Origin: an uncultured Eubacteriales bacterium
GTDB lineage: Bacteria; Bacillota; Clostridia; Lachnospirales; Lachnospiraceae
Length of the DNA: 64,000 nucleotides
Reading direction: 5' to 3'
NCBI GenBank assembly: GCA_900319795.1
Contig: ONPU01000004.1
Coordinates: forward strand, 1 to 64,000
Positions within the stretch are counted from its first letter, which is position 1. Each line of letters begins with the position of its first letter. Under the pieces are notes generated by a model. It worked only from the letters and a program-made list of their open reading frames with translations, did no database searches and was not told where the DNA came from. The position numbers were made by a program, and so were the translations under genes. This document shows positions 33,732 to 41,956 of this stretch, in pieces.

Positions 33732-34931
33732 TCAAGCGCGCGGAGCCTCTTCCGGCGTTCCTGCATACTCGAAATACATCCTGGCGTCTCCGGAAGTAAT
33801 GGTCAGTTTCCCGTCAGCGCATTCATAAGATGCCTTTTCATCGTTAAACATAATCGACTCCTCATCCCAGGTCACGTCCATATCCGCTCCGAAGAGGTTC
33901 ATTTTTCCGCTTCCGTCTTCGTTCAGAACGATATAGATCTCCAGGCCGATTTCGGAAAGGATCGTGGCGTCTGTGGCGCTGCCGTTCTGTTCCGTCTTCA
34001 CGAGCTTGTAATAGCCGGCAATCGTGTCTTTCGTATCCTGCGCGTCCTGCTCATCCTGCGCGTCCTGCTCATCCTGCGCGTCCTGCTCGTATTCTTCCGC
34101 GCCGATTTTTACTTTTTCTTTTTCTTTCTTCTTGTCTTCGTCTTTGTCTTCCCCGTCGGCGGTTTCGGCGCCGGCCGCGTCGTCTGCAGCAGCTGCGTCA
34201 TCCGTCTTTTTCACGAATGTCAGGAACTCTTCTCCATGGGTCAGGGTGAGGACGCCATTTTCATAAGTGATGGAAATGTCTTCATCATTGGAATTCAGGT
34301 TATCCGCCTCCCAGGTGAAGTCCAGGGTCTCACCCATGAACGAGAACTGCGCAGTTCCGTCCTCATTCAGCGTCAGACGGACCTCAAGGCCAAGCAGATC
34401 CATGGCAGCGAGAACTTCATCCGTAATGTCCTTTCCCTCAAAATAGCCGCCGGTGAGCCGGTAGTCCCCAGCCATCACCTTCTTCGGATCTTCGGACTGC
34501 GCTTTTTCCCAGGCTTCAGCGAATTCTTCCTTCGTCATCACCGGTACGCTCGAGGTATCCGTCCCGTCTGCAGCGTAATAGAACGTGCCGCCCTCCTTAT
34601 AGTCGAGGGCGATAATGCCGTCCGTCAGCGTGCCGGTCAGCGTCTCTTCGTCCGTTTTTACGGTAAGCTGATTCCCTTCAAGGCTCCATTCGTCCACAGC
34701 CCGGCCTTCATTGTTGACCGTAAAGAAACCGCTTCCGTCTTCAAAAAGCCCGAGCACGGAAGTGATGTCCGTCGCTTCAACTACATATCCCTCAAATGTA
34801 ACCGCGAAAAGTCCATAGATACCCTGTCCCGCTTTCTCCGCGCCTTCCGCCGCCGGGGCAGACGCCATCACCGGCTGAACCAGCATAAGGACGCTGATGA
34901 GTATCGCGGCCAGTCTTCTCATATTCTTCAT
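33732..34931 (-). CDS. Secreted protein with repeated lipocalin-like beta domains
   Basis: 399 residues with a signal peptide (about 1-25). Three related beta-rich units follow, each with a phrase like LNEDGSGKMNLFG or LNEDGTAQFSFMG, then ITYENGVLTLTHGEEFLTF or ASYECADGKLTITSGDARMYF. This is the pattern of small lipocalin-like (DUF5640-type) domains common in clostridial exported proteins. A charged linker (about 255-310) contains a short tandem repeat EQDAQD. Ligand and role are unknown. It lies between the giant surface protein and PrsA-like genes, all leftward but with separate terminators. Confidence 0.7.
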   Translation of the reverse strand: MKNMRRLAAILISVLMLVQPVMASAPAAEGAEKAGQGIYGLFAVTFEGYVVEATDITSVLGLFEDGSGFFTVNNEGRAVDEWSLEGNQLTVKTDEETLTGTLTDGIIALDYKEGGTFYYAADGTDTSSVPVMTKEEFAEAWEKAQSEDPKKVMAGDYRLTGGYFEGKDITDEVLAAMDLLGLEVRLTLNEDGTAQFSFMGETLDFTWEADNLNSNDEDISITYENGVLTLTHGEEFLTFVKKTDDAAAADDAAGAETADGEDKDEDKKKEKEKVKIGAEEYEQDAQDEQDAQDEQDAQDTKDTIAGYYKLVKTEQNGSATDATILSEIGLEIYIVLNEDGSGKMNLFGADMDVTWDEESIMFNDEKASYECADGKLTITSGDARMYFEYAGTPEEAPRA

Positions 34932-34997
34932 GATCAGTCTCCTTTCAAAAAAGAAACAGCGATGCTACGTTGTATCATACCACTTTTTTGCTGTTTG

Positions 34998-35028
34998 TGC
35001 ACCAGAGGGGTCTGGCACCTTTGGTGCA
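34998..35028. repeat. Family A palindromic repeat
   Basis: One 31-bp unit (TGCACCAGAGGGGTC ... TTTGGTGCA) between the PrsA-like terminator and the start of the lipocalin-like gene. Confidence 0.9.
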
Positions 35029-35037
35029 CTTTGCTTT

Positions 35038-35075
35038 GCAAAAAAGGGATCAGCACCTTGCCGATCCCTTTTTGC
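35038..35075 (-). terminator. Terminator of the PrsA-like gene
   Basis: Stem GGGATC / GATCCC extended by A-T pairs (GCAAAAA / TTTTTGC), 14 nt after the stop codon. Confidence 0.8.
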
Positions 35076-35089
35076 ATTCTTTATGAATT

Positions 35090-36547
35090 TCAACCCTGCG
35101 CGTCTTCAGTTGCTTCTTCGGCTGTAGCTTCAGCTGCTTCTGCAGTCTCTTCAGCAGCTTCAGTTGTCTCCTCAGCTGTAGCCTCAGCAGCTTCTGCAGT
35201 ATCCTCTGCTGCTTCCGCTGTCTCCTCAGCAGTCTCCTCAACCGCTGCGTCTTCCTCAACTTCTTCCTCGGCCTCATGCTGCTCACCGGCATCTTCATCC
35301 TCGGTGGTTTCATCAGCTGCCGCCGGAAGTTTCAGCATAAACGGCTCCTGATCCGTGACTTTGACATTTGCCCAGGCCTTTTCATTGAGAGTCGTCTTGT
35401 CCTTCGCCTCTTCTACCCAGCCGTCGGTCACTTCGTCGTACTTATCCTGCTTCGCGTCGATGATTCTGGATTTTCTCTCGCTCTCGGTAGCATCCTCATC
35501 AAAGACCTTGTCCATACGGACGACATAGAAGCTCTGTCCGTCATCGCTGATGACCGGTTCCTTCACAACTTCGCCGTCCTTAAGGTCCGCAACTGCTTCC
35601 ACGACTGCGGCATCCAGTGTTGTGTCTGTATGATCGCTGACGGTAAAGCTGCCTGTAGATGCGCTGTAGTCCTCATTGACTTCCTTTGCAAGAGCACTGA
35701 CATCTGCTGTTGCCGGATCTTCCGCTGCAAGAACCTTGTCCAGAATCGCCTGGGCATCAGCCTTTGCGGCATCTACGGCGTCAGCCGATGCGGCCGGTTC
35801 CGCTTCTTCTTCAGCAGCGTCGGCATTTTCAGCATCTTCTTCTGCTGCTTCTTCTTCGGCAGCGTCAGCATTTTCAGCATCTTCTGCTGAGGCTTCTTCT
35901 TCGGCGGCTTCAGCATCTTCGGAAGCTTCTGCGTCTTTGGCAGCGTCGGCATTTTCCTCATCCTGCTTCACTTCGACCTGAACATAGGTCACGGAGCTCT
36001 GCTGTACCTCGTCGTCCGGAATATCCGTGTCGACATCCGCCACGATTGGGTCCATCATCAGGGACTGAATCGTCTGCAGAGTCATCAGCCTCTCGACATC
36101 TTCCTTCGTCGCGCCGATCTTGTCGAGCGTTTCCTGGTCATTCGCGTCGATATAGGCCTGCGCTGCCTCGGAAATCGCGGTCTTCTGCTCGTCGGTCAGA
36201 GCCACATTGTATTCCGACGCGTGCTGGCTGAGAAGGATCATCTTCGTCAGGTCGCTGATCACGCTGTCCTTCAGCTGCTCGCCGTAGCTCTTGCCGCTCT
36301 CGTCATCCGTCACGGTGTCAAACATGCCGTTCTGGCCGAAATAGCTTCCCCAGTAAGTGTACATCTGGGCCTGCTGGAACTTCGCGTAGAAGCTTCCGAC
36401 ACCTACATCCACAGATTCGTCATTAACCGTAAGAAGTGTCTCGCTTCCATCGAGCTTGGTGCTGGTGCTCCCGCAGCCGGCCAGAATTCCCGCACTCATC
36501 ACGCCTGCCAGAACCAGTGCCGCTGCCTTTTTCCATGTATGCATCAC
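35090..36547 (-). CDS. PrsA-like foldase lipoprotein with acidic Glu/Ala insertions
   Basis: 485 residues. A lipoprotein signal with lipobox LAGC (cysteine near residue 25) is followed by a SurA/PrsA-type helical domain (about 35-185). Then comes a parvulin-like domain that starts with SSVTYVQVEV and resumes at about 255 (AVDAAKADAQAILDKVLA ... LKDGEVVKEPVISDDGQSFYVVRMDKV). About 60 acidic Asp/Glu/Ala residues are inserted inside it. A second Glu/Ala/Thr repeat forms the last 65 residues. PrsA proteins fold exported proteins outside the membrane; several large secreted proteins are encoded next door. Whether the interrupted parvulin domain is active is unclear. Confidence 0.78.
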   Translation of the reverse strand: MMHTWKKAAALVLAGVMSAGILAGCGSTSTKLDGSETLLTVNDESVDVGVGSFYAKFQQAQMYTYWGSYFGQNGMFDTVTDDESGKSYGEQLKDSVISDLTKMILLSQHASEYNVALTDEQKTAISEAAQAYIDANDQETLDKIGATKEDVERLMTLQTIQSLMMDPIVADVDTDIPDDEVQQSSVTYVQVEVKQDEENADAAKDAEASEDAEAAEEEASAEDAENADAAEEEAAEEDAENADAAEEEAEPAASADAVDAAKADAQAILDKVLAAEDPATADVSALAKEVNEDYSASTGSFTVSDHTDTTLDAAVVEAVADLKDGEVVKEPVISDDGQSFYVVRMDKVFDEDATESERKSRIIDAKQDKYDEVTDGWVEEAKDKTTLNEKAWANVKVTDQEPFMLKLPAAADETTEDEDAGEQHEAEEEVEEDAAVEETAEETAEAAEDTAEAAEATAEETTEAAEETAEAAEATAEEATEDAQG

Positions 36548-36715
36548 ACAAATTCCTCCGATAATTTTTAAATTGTTTCCTCGGCGCGCGTTTCTTCATT
36601 TTTTAAAAAACATTCCTATGCGCGTCAAATGCATATTTTACCCCTTTTTCCGCTTTTCGTAAAGAGGGCGCCGTTGAGCTTTTGCTCTTTTTTCTGTATA
36701 CTGTTTCTCCGGGAG

Positions 36716-36746
36716 TGCACCAGAGGTGCCTGGCCCCTGTGGTGCA
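36716..36746. repeat. Family A palindromic repeat
   Basis: One unit (TGCACCAGAGGTGCC ... CTGTGGTGCA), ending about 20 nt before the patatin ATG and so lying in its 5' untranslated region, where it could affect translation. Confidence 0.9.
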
Positions 36747-36766
36747 GATACAGAAAGGAAACAGTC

Positions 36767-37615
36767 ATGAAAAACGGTTTGGTTATGGAAGGCGGAGCCT
36801 TAAGGGGCATGTTTACCGCGGGCATCCTCGATGTCCTGATGGAGAACGGAATTCAATTTGACGGAGCGATCGGCGTATCCGCCGGCGCGACGTTCGGTAT
36901 TAATATCAAGTCGAAGCAGATCGGCAGAACCGTCCGATATAATCTGCGGTTTGCGAAAGATCCCAGGTATTGTTCCTTTGCTTCACTGTTCCTTACAGGA
37001 GATCTCTACGGGGCCGAATTCTGCTATCATACGCTTCCGGACCGGCTCGATCCCTTTGATTCGAAAACATTTGAAGAAAATCCAATGAAATTCTACGTCG
37101 TCGCGACGGATATCGAAAGCGGCCGGGCTGTATACTATGACTGCAAAAGGGGCGTGGGCGAAGATATCGAATGGATCCGCGGCTCCGCCTCGATGCCGCT
37201 TGTTTCCCGCCCTGTTCACGTCGGCGGCCGTCTTCTGCTCGACGGAGGAATTACCGATTCGATTCCTCTCCGCTATATGCAGCACAAGGGTTATGAGAAA
37301 AATGTCGTCATCCTGACCCGCCCCGCGAACTACGTCAAAAAAAGCGGGCCGCTGAATCCGCTTCTCAAGAATTCCTTAAAGGACTATCCGGCTGCCCTGA
37401 AAGCCATGGAGAGACGTCCGGAAGTCTACAACAAGAGTGTTCGCTATGTCCGCGAGTGCGAAATGGCCGGCAATACCTTCGTGATCGCGCCATCCGAAAA
37501 ACTGCCGATCAGCCGCATCACGCACAATCCGCAGAAAATCATGGATACCTGGCTCATCGGGCGCGAAGCCGCGAAGAAGTGCCTGCCTGCGCTTAAGGCA
37601 TTTCTCGGGTGCTGA
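36767..37615 (+). CDS. Patatin-like phospholipase
   Basis: 282 residues. Features are the oxyanion glycine motif GGALRGMFTAG (about 6-16), the nucleophile elbow GVSAG (serine near residue 34) and the catalytic Asp in LLDGGITDSIP (about 155). This is a Ser-Asp dyad lipase/esterase of the YchK/YjjU type acting on phospholipids or acyl esters. An in-frame extension 46 codons upstream passes through a palindromic repeat, so I took the ATG at 36767 with AAAGGAA upstream. The stop is 4 nt before the PfkB kinase ATG, suggesting one transcript. Confidence 0.87.
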   Translation: MKNGLVMEGGALRGMFTAGILDVLMENGIQFDGAIGVSAGATFGINIKSKQIGRTVRYNLRFAKDPRYCSFASLFLTGDLYGAEFCYHTLPDRLDPFDSKTFEENPMKFYVVATDIESGRAVYYDCKRGVGEDIEWIRGSASMPLVSRPVHVGGRLLLDGGITDSIPLRYMQHKGYEKNVVILTRPANYVKKSGPLNPLLKNSLKDYPAALKAMERRPEVYNKSVRYVRECEMAGNTFVIAPSEKLPISRITHNPQKIMDTWLIGREAAKKCLPALKAFLGC

Positions 37616-37619
37616 AACC

Positions 37620-38561
37620 ATGACCCGCCATTACGATCTGATCACAATCGGAGTCGCCGTCGTTGACTCCATCATCAGGGGCTTCGACCCGCATCCGGTC
37701 TCCGCTTCCGGCTACCGGGCGGAGTCGGGCACTCTGAACGCCGGCGGTGAAGCAGTCAATCAGGCTGTCGCCGCCGCGAAACTTGGCATGAAAACGGGCA
37801 TTTTATGTTCTCTCGGAAATGACGCCGCCGGGGACCTGATCGCCGCCCACCTGGAAAAGGAAGGCGTGGACACGAGCCTCATCCGCCGCGACTCCGCTCA
37901 CAGTACCCCCGTTGCCACGATTTTCGCGCATGAGGACGGGACCCGCCAATCCATCACGAACAGCGCTCATCGCTATAATTTCCATCCTGAAAATATGACG
38001 GAGGCATTTTCGGACACGCGCGCCATTTTACTTGGCTCGCTTTTCCGGGCTCCGTTTGACGATCCCGGGATCATCCGGGAGGTGCTTCATTTTGCAAAAT
38101 GTCACGGCATCCTGACCTTCGCCGACACCAAGCTGCCGAACTTCCGCAAGCTGACGCTCGACGACCTGAAGGATTCACTCGGCCTCATCGACTATATCAC
38201 GCCAAATGAAGACGAAGCCCGCTATTGCACCAAAAATGAAGACCCCGCGGAGATGGCCGATGTGTTCCTCTCCTTAGGGGTCCGCAATGTGCTTATCAAA
38301 TTAGGCGCAAAAGGCCTGTTTTTCAAAAACCGGGACATGGCTGTCGCGCTCCCTGCCCTGCCGGTTGACGCCATCGACGCCACGGGCGCCGGGGACAACC
38401 TCGCCGCCGGCTTCGCCTCGGAAATCCTCCGCGGCAGTTCCATCGAGGACGCGCTTCGCTTCGCGAACGCCTGCGGCGCCATCTGCACGACTGCCGTCGG
38501 CGCCGGCACGGCCCTCAAATCGCGCGAGCAGGTTCTGAATTTTCTAAAAACCAGACAGTAG
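37620..38561 (+). CDS. PfkB family carbohydrate kinase
   Basis: A 313-residue ribokinase-like protein. It has the N-terminal GG-containing substrate motif (LNAGGEAVNQAVAAAKLG, about 39-56), the middle DTKLPNFRKLT strand, and the C-terminal ATP/anion-hole motif DATGAGDNLAAGF with the catalytic Asp. The sugar substrate (ribose, fructose or nucleoside type) cannot be told. The last residues (KTRQ, then TAG) are encoded by the left arm of a family B palindrome, so the natural C-terminus may have been set by that repeat. It probably forms a bicistronic unit with the patatin gene. Confidence 0.85.
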   Translation: MTRHYDLITIGVAVVDSIIRGFDPHPVSASGYRAESGTLNAGGEAVNQAVAAAKLGMKTGILCSLGNDAAGDLIAAHLEKEGVDTSLIRRDSAHSTPVATIFAHEDGTRQSITNSAHRYNFHPENMTEAFSDTRAILLGSLFRAPFDDPGIIREVLHFAKCHGILTFADTKLPNFRKLTLDDLKDSLGLIDYITPNEDEARYCTKNEDPAEMADVFLSLGVRNVLIKLGAKGLFFKNRDMAVALPALPVDAIDATGAGDNLAAGFASEILRGSSIEDALRFANACGAICTTAVGAGTALKSREQVLNFLKTRQ

Positions 38562-38614
38562 GGACAGTCCCCGGTGTCTTATAAGACACCGGGGACTGTC
38601 CCTACTGTCTGGTT
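38549..38614. repeat. Family B perfect palindrome (66 bp)
   Basis: Two perfect 33-bp arms (AACCAGACAGTAGGGACAGT onward) with no loop, exactly filling the gap between the convergent PfkB kinase and mfd genes. It supplies the stop codon of the former and touches the stop of the latter. It probably acts as a bidirectional terminator. Confidence 0.95.
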
Positions 38615-41600
38615 TCACGCCAGGTCCGCCGCGAATGTCTGCAGTTCCGCAAGCATTTTCTCGCCGCGGTCGCCGTGGTACAGGAAAAATGTCTCGTTGG
38701 CGAACGGATGGATTGAAAAATGTCCCCTGTGCTTCAGCAGAAGGTCCGGGATCTTCGCCACATCGAAGGCCGGATCCGGCGCGACGAGAAGCTTCACCTC
38801 GCGCGGGTTTTCCTTGATTTCCGCGATGGATGCGCGGTGAGCCGTGCTCTTCAATTCCGCGATCTTCATGAGGTTCGTCACCGACGCGGGCGGATCGCCG
38901 TAACGGTCGAGGAGTTCGTCGAGAACGTCCTCGTAGTCGCTGTGGTCCGCGATTCCCGCAATTCGCTTGTAGGCGTCCAGCTTCTGGAATTCGTTCGGAA
39001 TATAGCGGTCGGGAATATAGGCGTCGATGTTCAGGTCCACAACCGTCTCGAAGTTCTCTTCCGGCACTGCGGCCTCGCCCTTGGCTTCCTTGACCGCGTC
39101 GGAGAGCATTTTCGCGTAGAGGTCGTAGCCGACGGCCTCCATATGCCCCGACTGCTCCGCGCCGAGGAGATTGCCCGCGCCTCTTATTTCCAGATCGCGC
39201 ATCGCGATGCGGATGCCGCTGCCAAGCTCGGTGAATTCCTTGATCGCGCTCAGTCGCTTCTCCGCCACTTCTTTCAGCATCTTATCTCTTCTGTACATTA
39301 AAAATGCATACGCTGTCCGCCCGCTCCTTCCGACGCGCCCGCGAAGCTGGTAGAGCTGCGAAAGTCCGAAGCGGTCGGCGTCGTGAATAATCATCGTATT
39401 GACATTGGAAATGTCGAGTCCCGTCTCGATGATCGTCGTCGTCACCAGCACGTCGATCTCGCCGTTGATGAAATCGACCATGATCTGCTCCAGCTCACGC
39501 TCCTTCATCTGGCCGTGGGCATAGGCGACGTGGGCTTCGGGGACCATTTCCCGGATCACGCGCGCCTCTTCGGCAATGTCGTTGACGCGGTTGTAGACAT
39601 AGTACACCTGCCCGTTCCGCGCCAGCTCACGTGTGATTGCCTCGCGCACGAGCTCGGAATTGTATTCCATGACATAGGTCTGAATCGGCACACGGTCCTC
39701 GGGCGGCTCGGTCAGCACCGACATGTCGCGGATGCCGATAAGGCTCATGTGCAGCGTCCGCGGAATCGGTGTCGCGGTCAGGGTGAGGACGTCGACATTT
39801 TTCCGCATCTGCTTGATCTTCTCTTTATGCGCTACGCCGAACCGCTGCTCCTCGTCGATAATGAGAAGCCCCAGGTCCTTAAACGCGATATCCTTCGAAA
39901 GGAGTCGGTGCGTGCCGATCACGATGTCGACCATGCCCGTTTTCAGGTCCTTCACGGTCTTCTTCTGCTGCGCGTCGCTCCGGAAGCGGCACATGAGGTC
40001 CACCCGCACCGGGAAGTCCTTCATTCTCTGTGAAAATGTCTGAAAATGCTGCTGCGCCAGAATCGTCGTCGGCACGAGGTACGCAACCTGCTTGTTCTCC
40101 TGCACGGCCTTAAATGCCGCCCGAAGCGCGATCTCCGTTTTCCCGTACCCGACGTCCCCGCAGATCAGCCGGTCCATAATGTGGCGGCTCTCCATATCCC
40201 GCTTCGTATCCTCAATCGCGCGGATCTGGTCCTCGGTTTCGTCGTACGGAAACAGCTCCTCGAACTCCTTCTGCCATTCGGTGTCGGGGCCGTAGACAAA
40301 GCCATTTTCAAGCTGGCGCACCGCGTAAAGGTCGACCAGGTCCTTCGCGATATCCTTGACCGCCGCCTTCACCCGCGCGCGGGTCTTCTTCCACGTGTCC
40401 CCGCCGATGCGGTTCAGCTTCGGCTTCGCACCGTCCGCGCCGCCGTATTTCATAAGCATATCGAGCTGGGTGGCGAGAATATAGAGATTGCTCCCCTGAT
40501 ACTCCAGCTTGATGTAGTCCTTCATGGCGCCTTCAATCTCGATGTGCTCGATCCCGCGGTAAATGCCGAGCCCATGATTCTCGTGGACGACATAGTCCCC
40601 GACCTTCAGCTCGTGGAGATCGCCGATGCGCTGCTCATGTTCGCTGTGGGTTTTGCGCTTTTTCTTCCGGACCTCTCTCGCTCCGAAAATATCCGTTTCG
40701 GAAATGAAAGCAAATTTGATCAGCGGATACTCAAACCCGCGTGTCAGGTGTCCGTATGTCACGACCACCTGTCCTTCTTCAAGCGCTGCGGAATCATTTT
40801 CCGTAAAATGCGACGGCACCTCATAGTCCTCAAGCCCCTCGACGAGCCTCTTCGCCCGCGTATGGGAAGCGGAGACGATCAGCACCCGGAACCCGCGCTT
40901 TCTGTATTTTTTGAGGTCCTGGGCGAGCATTTCCACGGATCCGTTGTAGGTTCCGGCCGCCTGGGCGTTGGTCATGAAGGTTTCCTTGATGTGCCATTTG
41001 TCCCGGCGGAGGTCCAGCATGGAGAGCGCCACCGCGTGGCATTTTTCAAAATAACCCAGCAGCTCGTTCGTCCCCATAATCTCCGGCATCCGGAAATCAT
41101 CCGCAAAATGCTTTCCCTCGTCGAACAGTCCCTTCTCGGCCCTCATATGGAGGCTCTCGTCGAGCTCGGCCTCCACCAGCTGCGCCGCGTCGTAGAGCCG
41201 GTGCGGCTCATCGAGGAACATATACGTCTCATCGCGGTCAAACCACTTGATAAACGGCTCGGTGTCTCCGGTCACATCCTTCGCCGGATAGACGGAGATG
41301 CTCTCCAGCTCCTCCACGGAACGCTGGGACTCCGGGTCGAACAGGCGCATCGCGTCGATTTCGTCTCCGAAGAACTCGATGCGGACCGGGTGGTCCTCCG
41401 TCATCGGCCAGATGTCGAGGATATCGCCGCGGAACGAGAACTGCCCCTGCATCTCCACGAGTCCGCATCTCTCATATCCGAGGAGCACCAGCACTTTCTT
41501 CAGCTCCTCGAAATCGTGCGCGCCGCCGATTTCGAAGTCCAGCGCCTCCGCCTCAAACACGACCCGCTTCGTCACATGGTCCATCAGCGCGGCGATCGGC

Positions 41601-41956
41601 GCCACTACAATTGCACCAAGGGGGTCAGGCACCAGCTTCCTCATCACCGCAATCCTCTGCCGGTCCAGCGCGTTTGACGCGACGTCCGCCTGGTAGAAGA
41701 GGAGGTCCTTCGCCGGATAATACAGCACTTCCGGCACGTAAAACCGCAGGTTCTCGATGAGGTTCCGCGCCGCGTACTCATTCTCGACGACCACCAATAC
41801 GGAGGGTACGTCAAAAGAAAGCCCGTAGATCATATGGGCTTTCTCTGCTTCAATACATCCTGTGAGGGACAGGATCCCTGTTTCTTTCTTAAGCCGCTCG
41901 CGAAGCTCTTCGTATTCCCTGAGCTCGCGCAGCGGCGCCAGTATCATTTCTTTCAT
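38615..41956 (-). CDS. mfd: Transcription-repair coupling factor
   Basis: 1113 residues, normal for Mfd. A UvrB-like N-terminal module is followed by the RNA polymerase-interacting domain (about 450-550, KVGDYVVHENHGLGIYRGIE). Next are the RecG-like translocase with Walker A GDVGYGKTEIALRAA, DEEQRFG and LTATPIPRTLHMS, then the C-terminal TRCF domain. It removes stalled RNA polymerase and recruits UvrA. The ATG at 41956 overlaps the TGA of the P-type ATPase gene, so translation is coupled. Residues 108-116 (LVPDPLGAI) are encoded by a fragment of the family A repeat. Confidence 0.96.
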   Translation of the reverse strand: MKEMILAPLRELREYEELRERLKKETGILSLTGCIEAEKAHMIYGLSFDVPSVLVVVENEYAARNLIENLRFYVPEVLYYPAKDLLFYQADVASNALDRQRIAVMRKLVPDPLGAIVVAPIAALMDHVTKRVVFEAEALDFEIGGAHDFEELKKVLVLLGYERCGLVEMQGQFSFRGDILDIWPMTEDHPVRIEFFGDEIDAMRLFDPESQRSVEELESISVYPAKDVTGDTEPFIKWFDRDETYMFLDEPHRLYDAAQLVEAELDESLHMRAEKGLFDEGKHFADDFRMPEIMGTNELLGYFEKCHAVALSMLDLRRDKWHIKETFMTNAQAAGTYNGSVEMLAQDLKKYRKRGFRVLIVSASHTRAKRLVEGLEDYEVPSHFTENDSAALEEGQVVVTYGHLTRGFEYPLIKFAFISETDIFGAREVRKKKRKTHSEHEQRIGDLHELKVGDYVVHENHGLGIYRGIEHIEIEGAMKDYIKLEYQGSNLYILATQLDMLMKYGGADGAKPKLNRIGGDTWKKTRARVKAAVKDIAKDLVDLYAVRQLENGFVYGPDTEWQKEFEELFPYDETEDQIRAIEDTKRDMESRHIMDRLICGDVGYGKTEIALRAAFKAVQENKQVAYLVPTTILAQQHFQTFSQRMKDFPVRVDLMCRFRSDAQQKKTVKDLKTGMVDIVIGTHRLLSKDIAFKDLGLLIIDEEQRFGVAHKEKIKQMRKNVDVLTLTATPIPRTLHMSLIGIRDMSVLTEPPEDRVPIQTYVMEYNSELVREAITRELARNGQVYYVYNRVNDIAEEARVIREMVPEAHVAYAHGQMKERELEQIMVDFINGEIDVLVTTTIIETGLDISNVNTMIIHDADRFGLSQLYQLRGRVGRSGRTAYAFLMYRRDKMLKEVAEKRLSAIKEFTELGSGIRIAMRDLEIRGAGNLLGAEQSGHMEAVGYDLYAKMLSDAVKEAKGEAAVPEENFETVVDLNIDAYIPDRYIPNEFQKLDAYKRIAGIADHSDYEDVLDELLDRYGDPPASVTNLMKIAELKSTAHRASIAEIKENPREVKLLVAPDPAFDVAKIPDLLLKHRGHFSIHPFANETFFLYHGDRGEKMLAELQTFAADLA
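41612..41635. repeat. In-frame fragment of a family A repeat inside mfd
   Basis: TGCACCAAGGGGGTCAGGCA plus CCAG matches the first 22-23 bp of family A units (for example 19597-19619) with one difference, in a coding region. It encodes LVPDPLGAI at residues 108-116 of Mfd. Confidence 0.75.
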
